Assembly: GCA_029287555.1 (NCBI GenBank) | Contig: JARFQX010000327.1 | Span: 1-5,334, forward strand | Direction: 5' to 3' | DNA length: 5,334 bases | Source of the DNA: Rubripirellula sp. | GTDB lineage: Bacteria > Planctomycetota > Planctomycetia > Pirellulales > Pirellulaceae | Part shown: positions 1 through 5,334 of the stretch, piece after piece | Position numbering within the stretch: position 1 is the stretch's first letter | Layout of the letters: every line of letters starts with the position of its first letter | Program-made: the position numbers and the translations under genes | Notes under the pieces: model-generated | Database searches by the model: none | The model's input: only the letters and a program-made list of their open reading frames with translations | Told to the model about the DNA's origin: nothing

Positions 1-805
1 CCGAAGCGCTGCAGCGTGAGTATTCTCCGTAAGTGTCGACGGCGGTCTTGCGGCCGGTCATCCCCGAATGCATGGCGGGGCCACCACCGATTACCGGACC
101 GGCCGGATTGATGAACAACTTGGTGTTGTGATCGATTCGGGTTTCTTGGTCTTCAAAGCTGGGAAGAATCACATGTTCGATCACGTCATCGCGAAGCCGT
201 TGCCGGGTCGTCGCATCGGCATCCCGCTGGCTAGCAACGATCGAGATGCTGTGGATCCGCGCCGGACGATGGTTTCGATACTCGACTCCGACCTGCGTCT
301 TGGCATCGGGCGCCAGATAGGGAACCACCTCCTTGCGACGCGCCCACGAAATCCGGCGGGCTAACTTATGCGAGAGCCAAATCGGCAGCGGCATCAAACA
401 CTCCGTGTGATCGCAGGCGTAGCCAAACACGGTCGCTTGGTCCTGGACAACGACCCGGTCGATCTCCTCGCCCGTCAAATCCTCCTCGGACACTTGCTGC
501 TCGGTCAGCGGAAGATCGGTAACGCTGGTCATCACGGTGCAGTTTCGCACATCAAAACCATGATGCCCGTAACCGGCTTGGGTGATCACTTGGCGTGCGG
601 TGGAGGGAATGTCGATATTCGCGGTCGAGGCAACCCGCGCGGCGACGAAAACAATGCCGGTCGAGATCGCACATTCGGCGATCACGCGCGACATCCGATC
701 CTGACGCAAGTACTTGCCCAGGATCGAGTCGCTGATTTGGTCGCAAAGCTTGTCGGGATGTCCTTCGGTCACCGACTCCGATGTGAACATGAAATCAGAT
801 TTCAT
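1..805 (-). CDS. Divergent S-adenosylmethionine synthetase (MetK-family), 3' end outside window
   Basis: The reading frame from ATG at 805 is open for 268 codons to the window edge; family members run about 380-400 residues, so about two thirds is visible. Bacterial MetK proteins make S-adenosylmethionine from ATP and methionine in the cytosol. Family marks seen: FTSESVTEGHPDK (residues 7-19), an acidic residue in AECAISTG (E44), DQ-x3-FGYA (122-130), PDAKTQV (166-172), FINPAGPVIGGGP (231-243) and TGRKTAVDTYG (250-260). It is clearly not a standard MetK. By hand alignment to E. coli MetK, the methionine-contact residues Glu55, Gln98 and Asp238 become R57, L98 and H246, and GAGDQG becomes VVQDQA. 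The start is supported by AGGTGA six bases upstream (817-812), and the ATG overlaps the ATPase stop as ATGA, implying translational coupling. Family assignment is firm. The activity is uncertain: it could be a paralogue with another substrate or a partly inactive enzyme. No gene symbol is given for that reason. Confidence 0.9.
   Translation of the reverse strand, partial: MKSDFMFTSESVTEGHPDKLCDQISDSILGKYLRQDRMSRVIAECAISTGIVFVAARVASTANIDIPSTARQVITQAGYGHHGFDVRNCTVMTSVTDLPLTEQQVSEEDLTGEEIDRVVVQDQATVFGYACDHTECLMPLPIWLSHKLARRISWARRKEVVPYLAPDAKTQVGVEYRNHRPARIHSISIVASQRDADATTRQRLRDDVIEHVILPSFEDQETRIDHNTKLFINPAGPVIGGGPAMHSGMTGRKTAVDTYGEYSRCSAS
802..805 (-). other. ATGA start/stop overlap, ATPase to MetK-like gene
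   Basis: The ATG of the MetK-like gene (805-803) overlaps the ATPase TGA (804-802). With AGGTGA six bases upstream, this makes co-translation of pump and enzyme likely. Confidence 0.9.
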
Positions 806-3800
806 CGCGAGTCACCTGAGTCGTCCAATTCAAGAGTGGTGGATGAGTGAATATTGCGCGTATGCTTGATTGCTTCATTCATGAGGAACGGCACACCCGC
901 TCCGAGCATACTGACGGCGAAGTCCAGCGGGCTCAGTGTTGTGTTGCGAAGCAAACGTCGAAGCGGCCCAAATGCGATCGTCAGGCTCTGCAAACCGAGC
1001 CCTGCTGCCAGGCCAAGCTTCAGCTCCGTGTTCAACGGTGCCCGCCCGGCGCAAAAAACGCTCTGCTGATCGCTGCGACAAGAAAGCATGTGCAGGAATT
1101 GTGCGACGGTAATGGTTGTGAAAGCCATCGTCGCAGCCGGTGGGCCCGAACCGTGTCGCATCCGTCCCCAAGCGTAGCTGGCGAAGGTGCCGCCGCTGAT
1201 CATCGACGACTGAACCATCACGCGCTGCAGATCGACGCGATCGATGAAGGGCTCACTGGCGGCGCGCGGGGCTCGCCGCAAAATGCCTGGCTCGGGCGGC
1301 TGGATGGCGAGCGCGAGCACGGGAAAGATGTCGCTGACCAGATTGATCCATAACAACTGCAACGGGTTCAACGGCGCGCCCACGCCAGCGGCAACCGCGC
1401 ACCCCATCACCATGATCTCGCTGATGTTGGTCGAGAGTAGGTAGAGGATGGCATTTCGGGTGTTGCCGTAGATCGCGCGACCCTGGGTGATCGCGGTAAC
1501 CATCGATTCGAGGTTGTTGTCTTCCAGCACGACATCGGCGGTCATGCGAGCGACATCGGTTCCTCCCTCACCCCCCATCGCGACCCCGATGTCTGCGGCT
1601 TTGAGCGCGGGGCCGTCGTTGATACCGTCGCCAGTCATCGCCACGACACAACCGGATCGTTGCAAGGCCTGAACAATGGCTAACTTGTGAGACGGCGTCA
1701 CCGATGAAAACACATGGACATTTTCCGCTAGACTCTTCAAGACATCGGGGGCGATCGATTCGAGTTCGCTCGAGTCGATCGTGCGCAGCTCTGGCGTACC
1801 GCTCAATCGAAGATCGCGGCCGATTGCGGTGGCTGTCACGCTTTGATCGCCGGTGATCATGATGGTTCGGATTCCGGCGTCGTGAAACGTTTCCAACAGG
1901 CCTCGCATGCCGGGACGAATGGGATCGGCGATCCCCACCAGCCCCAGCCAGGTGAGCAGCGGGGTCCGTGACGTGTCCCCGCTTGGCGCTCTGGCGAAGG
2001 CAATGCCCAGGACCCTCAGGCTCATCGCGGCCATTCGTTCATTCTCGGCACCGATTGCCAAACGATCTTCACGGGTCAAAGGGACGTCGTCACCACGCAA
2101 ATGATGCGAGCGGCAGAGTTCCAGCACATCGGCAGGCCGACCCTTGACCGCCCACAACCGATCGCCCGAGTCCGTCTCGTGCACCGTTGTCATGTAGCCA
2201 CGACTTTCGGTCCGATACTCGGTCCGCAGAAGACGACTCGATCGTCGCAGCGCCTCAACATCGATCCCGGCATCGAGCGTCATGCGAACCAAAGCGGTCT
2301 CGGTCGGCGACCCTTCCAGAAATGTGCTCCCATCGTTCTCACGAATCTCGGTCTCATTGCACAATGCCGAAACCTCTAGCAATGAACGCAGCGACGTGTC
2401 CTGCTCGCGATCCTGGCCGTCAAGGTCGACAAGCGGTCGATCCTCGCGGGCCTCAATCGTTTCGCCGCCGGCGTGGATCCGGACCACCCGCATTTGGTTG
2501 AGAGTCAGGGTGCCGGTCTTGTCGAAACAGAAGACTTCGACCGACCCAAGCGTTTCAACGGCATCGAGTCGCCGCACCGCAACGTTCAAGCAACGCATGC
2601 GGCCGACTCCGAGGGCCAAGGTCGTCGTGGCAACCATTGGTAGTCCCTCGGGAACGGCCGCCACCGCCAAGGAAGTGGCCGTCTTGAGCATCTCGATCGT
2701 TCCGTAGCGTCGAAACAACCCGACGGCAAAGATGCCACCGCAGATCACGCCGGTCAAAAGACCCAGTTGCGTTCCCAACTGTCCGAGTTGTCGTTGCACT
2801 GGGGTCTCAGGTGGACGCGCACTACCAACGAGCATCTGGATGTGACCGACCTCCGTTTCGCTCCCGGTCGCCACGGCGATTCCCGTCCCGCTGCCTCCGG
2901 TCACGATTGTTCCCCGATAGGCCATGTTAGCGCGATCACGAAGTGGCACCTTGCCGGCCCCAATCGCCCGATCCACACCAAGGGCGTCGGGCGATTTCGC
3001 AACGGGCATGCTTTCGCCAGTCAAGGTGGATTCGTCGATCATTAATCGCTGTGCCACGATCAATCGCAGATCCGCCGGCACCGTCATGCCAGGCAACAAC
3101 ACCACGATGTCACCGGGAACGATTCGTTCAGGTTCAACCTGCATTCGCTGGCCATCTCGCACCACGGTTGCCGGCCCATCGGGCTGGTCATGAAGCGACG
3201 CAATGGTCCGTTCGGCCTGGGACTCGGTGACGTAGCCGATGCACGTGTTGACCGCGACAACCCCAAGAATGACGACTGCATCAACCATTCCCGCGGTGAC
3301 CACCGAGACGACCGCCGACCCGAGCAGCAGGGCAACCGGCAAGGTGGCCACCTGATTCGACAGGGCAGTCCAACGTGATCGCGGCTGAATCTCGCCTAGT
3401 GAATTCGGGCCAACGCGAATGAATCGTTGAGCGGCATTCGAGCTTTGCAGGCCTTGGTCGGAATTTCCTCCGAACGCTTCCAAGACCTCCTCGATTTCGC
3501 GACGATACCAATCGGCGTCAGAAGCGGTTTCCGGCTCGGCGTCGCTCTCGCCAACCGCTTCGGCGACGGGTCGTCCGAGACGCCCCGCGAGCACGGATTG
3601 GCCGCTTACTTGTCTTGTCCCCCCAGCAACGAGAACACCCTGGGCGACTTGACGTTGGCCGCAGCCGGCTTGACGACGGTCGACCGGCGAGCCAGCTGCA
3701 TCCGCAACAAGATCGCCCAGGAATTGCGCAAGTTCCGCAGAGAGCGACTGGGCAGTGAGAGAAGAAGGGTCGTAGTCCACGATCACGCTGCCGCAGCGTT

Positions 3801-3951
3801 CATTGAATCGCACACCGGCGATACCGCTTCGCCCCAGTACGAACGCGCGCAACCGCCGCGAGTGGTTCCGGAGCGCAGACTTGTGCGAAACGCGGTAACG
3901 AACACGACCCGAAATGTTGTGAACGATCAGACAGTCGATCCGGATCTTCAC
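802..3951 (-). CDS. Cation-transporting P-type ATPase (P2A, Ca2+-ATPase-like) with N-terminal HMA_2-like domain
   Basis: A complete 1049-residue inner-membrane ion pump that should couple ATP hydrolysis to cation export. Order of parts: HMA_2-like domain (about 5-78, H-x-I-x-G-R-V-R-x-R-V at 11-21, no CxxC); low-complexity linker (about 85-145); cation-ATPase N-terminal domain (148-185); M1-M2 (about 204-241); actuator domain with TGES (311-314); M3-M4 (about 396-446) with PEGLP (434-438); DKTGTLT with phosphorylated Asp D477; KGRP (603-606); TGD (700-702); TGDGIND (773-779); M5-M10 (about 833-1027). Membrane ion ligands match SERCA site II: V431, A432, V434-adjacent PEGLP with E435, N870 and D874; N842, E845 and S873 also match M5/M6 ligands, while M8 has Gln (Q951) in place of the SERCA site I Glu. 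This suggests one site and Ca2+ or Mn2+ as cargo, an inference. The start is GTG (3951-3949) inside GTGA, overlapping the upstream stop, with GAGGA six bases before it (3962-3958). The stop overlaps the metK-like ATG. Oddity: the usual Arg in VFARxxPxxK is Ser (S750). Confidence 0.95.
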   Translation of the reverse strand: MKIRIDCLIVHNISGRVRYRVSHKSALRNHSRRLRAFVLGRSGIAGVRFNERCGSVIVDYDPSSLTAQSLSAELAQFLGDLVADAAGSPVDRRQAGCGQRQVAQGVLVAGGTRQVSGQSVLAGRLGRPVAEAVGESDAEPETASDADWYRREIEEVLEAFGGNSDQGLQSSNAAQRFIRVGPNSLGEIQPRSRWTALSNQVATLPVALLLGSAVVSVVTAGMVDAVVILGVVAVNTCIGYVTESQAERTIASLHDQPDGPATVVRDGQRMQVEPERIVPGDIVVLLPGMTVPADLRLIVAQRLMIDESTLTGESMPVAKSPDALGVDRAIGAGKVPLRDRANMAYRGTIVTGGSGTGIAVATGSETEVGHIQMLVGSARPPETPVQRQLGQLGTQLGLLTGVICGGIFAVGLFRRYGTIEMLKTATSLAVAAVPEGLPMVATTTLALGVGRMRCLNVAVRRLDAVETLGSVEVFCFDKTGTLTLNQMRVVRIHAGGETIEAREDRPLVDLDGQDREQDTSLRSLLEVSALCNETEIRENDGSTFLEGSPTETALVRMTLDAGIDVEALRRSSRLLRTEYRTESRGYMTTVHETDSGDRLWAVKGRPADVLELCRSHHLRGDDVPLTREDRLAIGAENERMAAMSLRVLGIAFARAPSGDTSRTPLLTWLGLVGIADPIRPGMRGLLETFHDAGIRTIMITGDQSVTATAIGRDLRLSGTPELRTIDSSELESIAPDVLKSLAENVHVFSSVTPSHKLAIVQALQRSGCVVAMTGDGINDGPALKAADIGVAMGGEGGTDVARMTADVVLEDNNLESMVTAITQGRAIYGNTRNAILYLLSTNISEIMVMGCAVAAGVGAPLNPLQLLWINLVSDIFPVLALAIQPPEPGILRRAPRAASEPFIDRVDLQRVMVQSSMISGGTFASYAWGRMRHGSGPPAATMAFTTITVAQFLHMLSCRSDQQSVFCAGRAPLNTELKLGLAAGLGLQSLTIAFGPLRRLLRNTTLSPLDFAVSMLGAGVPFLMNEAIKHTRNIHSSTTLELDDSGDSR
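3948..3951 (-). other. GTGA start/stop overlap, HMA_2 protein to ATPase
   Basis: The GTG start of the ATPase (3951-3949) and the TGA stop of the HMA_2 protein (3950-3948) share two bases. Such junctions typically give termination-reinitiation coupling and fixed stoichiometry. Confidence 0.85.
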
Positions 3952-4616
3952 GACGATTCCTCGGACGATCGCAATTCGATGTCCGCCGACGCTGCTCCAG
4001 AACGTTCGAGATCCCTTTGCCGCGACAACGTCAAATTGAGAATCACGTACGTGTTAAAGGCGAACCAGAGCAGATCGTACCACGCCGGCAATGGAAACTT
4101 TCCCTTCTTCAACGCGCTGGTCGCAAACCCCAACAACGAGAACGCCAGCAGCAGAATTGGCACAAGCAGGGCGAGATCAATGCCACCGGTCGCCGACTCC
4201 ACTTCCTCGTTAGCCTTGCGAAACAGTTGGATGATGTCCTGGGGAGCCTTGCGTTGCCAACTCGTTTCGCTGGATCGGGGCGTGGCCGATGCATCGGCGT
4301 CGATCAACGATGGGAAGATCCCGTGCAAGTGGTTCTCGAGCGAGGCTTGATTCGAGGGATGAAAACACAGCACCACGCTTCCCGATCGCGGGTTGATCTC
4401 CATCGAATCGATCCCCTGGAGCGTCTCCAGGAGCTCGCGCAATTCATAGCCGATCGGTGGATTGTCTTTGAGCCCCGCCACTCGGAGCCTGATCCGTCCT
4501 GGGATCGAATGCGCGATCTCGGCACGCCACCCGTTGGCAGTCTGACCCGACGGTTGATCCTCAGGCGACGGTGTGTCTTTCGAGGTGCCCCCGGGCGACG
4601 CTCGTGAGCTGAACAT
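3948..4616 (-). CDS. HMA_2-like domain protein with two C-terminal membrane segments
   Basis: A complete 222-residue protein. Residues 1-30 are polar, Ser/Pro-rich and probably disordered. Residues 31-102 form an HMA_2-like (heavy-metal-associated, variant) domain with H36-SIPGRIRLRV and GSVVLCFHPS (79-88). The same two blocks occur at the N-terminus of the adjacent ATPase, and neither copy has the CxxC metal pair of classical HMA domains. A charged stretch (120-142) leads to two hydrophobic helices at about 146-166 and 178-197, then a polar acidic tail. The product is therefore probably a membrane-anchored domain facing the cytoplasm and may act as accessory or regulatory subunit of the pump (inference). 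It starts 14 nt after the DUF5132-like stop, behind a tandem GGAGG, and its TGA overlaps the ATPase GTG, so the two are probably translated together. The individual protein function is unknown. Confidence 0.85.
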   Translation of the reverse strand: MFSSRASPGGTSKDTPSPEDQPSGQTANGWRAEIAHSIPGRIRLRVAGLKDNPPIGYELRELLETLQGIDSMEINPRSGSVVLCFHPSNQASLENHLHGIFPSLIDADASATPRSSETSWQRKAPQDIIQLFRKANEEVESATGGIDLALLVPILLLAFSLLGFATSALKKGKFPLPAWYDLLWFAFNTYVILNLTLSRQRDLERSGAASADIELRSSEESS

Positions 4617-4618
4617 TT

Positions 4619-4628
4619 CCTCCCCTCC
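4619..4628 (-). promoter_or_regulatory. Tandem ribosome binding site for the HMA_2 membrane protein
   Basis: Two directly adjacent GGAGG motifs (4628-4624 and 4623-4619) fill most of the 14-nt gap between genes. The upstream copy is seven bases from the ATG, the ideal distance; the downstream copy is only two bases away. This suggests strong initiation. Confidence 0.75.
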
Positions 4629-4630
4629 AC

Positions 4631-4915
4631 TCAGGCCGATGCATTGAAATCCGATGGCTTCGCGAATTCGTCTTCTTCCCGGGCCAAACGCTCCGCTTGG
4701 ACCTCAGCCAGCAGGTCCCGCCACTGTTCCTGGGTTTCCGCACCAAGTTCTTTGAAGCGATCGGCCATGTCGAAATACTTGTGCAGCAGCGACTTGGCCA
4801 GCGGCCGACTCCCTTCGCCAAAACCGCGCAGCAGCATCGGGCCGAGAGCGGCCAAGCCGAGCCCAATGAGAATCGCCGGGATACTGGCACCTTTGAGAAT
4901 ATCTTCAAGTGACAT
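4631..4915 (-). CDS. DUF5132-like small membrane protein
   Basis: A 94-residue protein with one N-terminal hydrophobic helix (about residues 11-30, AILIGLGLAALGPMLL), then the motif SRPLAK (36-41), then a long charged, probably helical region rich in Glu, Gln and Arg (45-85). The layout of a hydrophobic helix followed by RPLAK and an acidic helix resembles DUF5132; this is recognised from memory and no search was run. The function of that family is unknown. ATG at 4915 is preferred over the TTG one codon upstream because GGAGGT (4926-4921) lies five bases before the ATG, whereas it is only two bases from the TTG. It is the first gene after the sigma-54-like promoter and is followed after 14 nt by the HMA_2 membrane protein. 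A small pump-associated or stress-related membrane protein is a reasonable inference from context only. Confidence 0.8.
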   Translation of the reverse strand: MSLEDILKGASIPAILIGLGLAALGPMLLRGFGEGSRPLAKSLLHKYFDMADRFKELGAETQEQWRDLLAEVQAERLAREEDEFAKPSDFNASA

Positions 4916-4920
4916 CAAAA

Positions 4921-4926
4921 ACCTCC
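4921..4926 (-). promoter_or_regulatory. Ribosome binding site deciding the DUF5132-like start
   Basis: GGAGGT, five bases before ATG 4915. It fits this ATG well and argues against the in-frame TTG at 4918. Confidence 0.8.
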
Positions 4927-4973
4927 GAGCGCGTCAAACCATGATCACCGGACCGGCTCCATCTCCGTCTCGT

Positions 4974-4989
4974 TGCAAGCAACATGCCA
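4974..4989 (-). promoter_or_regulatory. Sigma-54 (RpoN) promoter candidate, -24/-12
   Basis: On the minus strand the segment reads TGGCAT-GTTGC-TTGCA. The RpoN consensus is TGGCAC-N5-TTGCA, so only one base of the conserved blocks differs, and the spacing between the -24 GG (4988-4987) and the -12 GC (4976-4975) is exactly right. Transcription would start near 4963, leaving a leader of about 48 nt before the ATG at 4915 and its GGAGGT. The site lies in the only substantial non-coding gap of the window, in the right orientation. Sigma-54 promoters need an enhancer-binding activator; none is encoded in the window. Confidence 0.65.
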
Positions 4990-5023
4990 CACCCAGTCTG
5001 ATCGCCGAAATTCGACTTAGTAG

Positions 5024-5072
5024 ATCGACCGACCTGCCGGGCACGTCGATAATTCAAATCATAATTGATCGA
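5024..5072. promoter_or_regulatory. Possible activator-binding region: three ATCGA half-sites at 22-bp spacing
   Basis: ATCGA occurs at 5024-5028, its complement TCGAT at 5046-5050, and ATCGA again at 5068-5072, so the starts are exactly 22 bp apart (about two helical turns). The first pair extends to a perfect 6-bp dyad, ATCGAC (5024-5029) with GTCGAT (5045-5050). The second pair flanks an AT-rich stretch (5049-5069) that holds ATAATT twice, at 5049-5054 and 5061-5066. Relative to the predicted start near 4963 the sites sit at about -61 to -109, a suitable place for an enhancer-binding protein. ATCG-containing words are common throughout this window, so chance is a real alternative. Confidence 0.3.
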
Positions 5073-5100
5073 AAGCGTCTCACCGGCGCGCCACTTTGAC

Positions 5101-5334
5101 TCAGTTGCTCGCTTCTTCGGATTCCGATGGTGCGATTGCGTGCAACAGGATGTTCGCCTTAACCTCGCTCAATTGACGCACGATCGCCGGCACCAACCAC
5201 TCGTCGACTCCGATCCACTGACCCGACTCCGTGAAGACTGCGGCAAAATCGGTCGACATTGCCTCGAATTCGGCTTCCCATGGAGCGATCGATTCCTTGA
5301 TCGTCCGCATCTGATCGATGTCAAACGCGCGGCC
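5101..5334 (-). CDS. Unrecognised protein, C-terminal 77 residues (5' end outside window)
   Basis: The frame is open from the window edge to TGA at 5103-5101, giving 77 visible residues. An internal ATG at 5310 has no Shine-Dalgarno sequence before it (the eight codons upstream are open and read GRAFDIDQ), so the visible part is most likely the end of a longer protein. The sequence is soluble in character, rich in Glu, Ala and Ile, with notable SIAPWEAEFEAM and VDEWLVPAIVRQL segments that look helical, and an acidic Ser/Glu tail (APSESEEASN). I do not recognise a family. It is on the same strand as the operon but separated from it by 185 bp containing a promoter candidate, so it need not be functionally linked. 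No T-rich hairpin terminator follows the stop, so some read-through is possible. Confidence 0.7.
   Translation of the reverse strand, partial: GRAFDIDQMRTIKESIAPWEAEFEAMSTDFAAVFTESGQWIGVDEWLVPAIVRQLSEVKANILLHAIAPSESEEASN

Noticed and set aside
4..805. Decayed metK pseudogene
   Set aside because: 268 codons are open with no frameshift or stop, motif blocks are retained and the start has a ribosome binding site, so the gene appears to be under selection as far as it is visible.
368..850. Open frames on the plus strand opposite the MetK-like gene
   Set aside because: The minus-strand frame carries unmistakable MetK motifs throughout; the opposite frames show none.
3427..4350. A 307-codon open frame on the plus strand
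   Set aside because: It is antisense to two genes with clear domain motifs and spans their junction; its product has no recognisable domain or membrane pattern. GC-rich coding DNA often leaves such shadow frames.
4916..4918. TTG at 4918 as start of the DUF5132-like gene
   Set aside because: Only two bases separate it from GGAGGT; the next codon is ATG at the proper distance.
5085..5092. GGCGCGCC palindrome after the upstream gene as a terminator
   Set aside because: The palindrome has no loop and no T-run follows in the direction of transcription.
5308..5310. ATG at 5310 as the true start of the upstream gene (69 residues)
   Set aside because: No Shine-Dalgarno sequence precedes it and the frame stays open to the window edge, so a longer gene is more likely.
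1..5334. Frequent GATCG words as a HIP1-like cyanobacterial repeat
   Set aside because: The full octamer GCGATCGC was not noticed in the window, so the pattern looks like general base-word bias and not HIP1.

Overview
The window looks like bacterial chromosomal DNA with moderately high GC, densely packed with genes that all lie on the minus strand (transcription runs from high to low coordinates). Gene density, Shine-Dalgarno starts and a probable sigma-54 promoter point to a Gram-negative-type bacterium. Sequence style suggests a planctomycete of the Pirellulaceae type, but this is an impression and not shown by any marker gene. No RNA gene, CRISPR array, transposon or phage gene was seen.

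Layout in transcription order: (1) 5334-5101, the 3' end of an unrecognised gene that enters from the window edge. (2) 5100-4916, a 185-bp intergenic region with a strong sigma-54-type -24/-12 match at 4989-4974 and, upstream of it, evenly spaced ATCGA half-sites. (3) 4915-4631, a 94-residue DUF5132-like membrane protein. (4) 4616-3948, a 222-residue protein with an N-terminal HMA_2-like domain and two C-terminal membrane segments. (5) 3951-802, a complete 1049-residue P-type ATPase of the Ca2+-ATPase-like (P2A) group with its own N-terminal HMA_2-like domain. (6) 805-1 and beyond, the first 268 codons of a divergent S-adenosylmethionine synthetase (MetK family).

Genes 3 to 6 look like one tightly coupled operon: a 14-nt gap, then a GTGA start/stop overlap, then an ATGA start/stop overlap. 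The first three encode membrane proteins that form a plausible cation-transport module: a small helix protein, a membrane-anchored HMA_2 protein and an HMA_2-fused pump. The fourth is the surprise. It is a methionine adenosyltransferase homologue that keeps the fold signature and several ATP/metal motifs, yet the three residues that in E. coli MetK contact methionine (Glu, Gln, Asp) are replaced by Arg, Leu and His, and the GAGDQG signature is degenerate. A MetK-like enzyme with a remodelled amino-acid pocket, translationally coupled to a P2A cation pump under an apparent sigma-54 promoter, is the best candidate here for an undescribed system. What it makes, and why it travels with a pump, cannot be told from the sequence.
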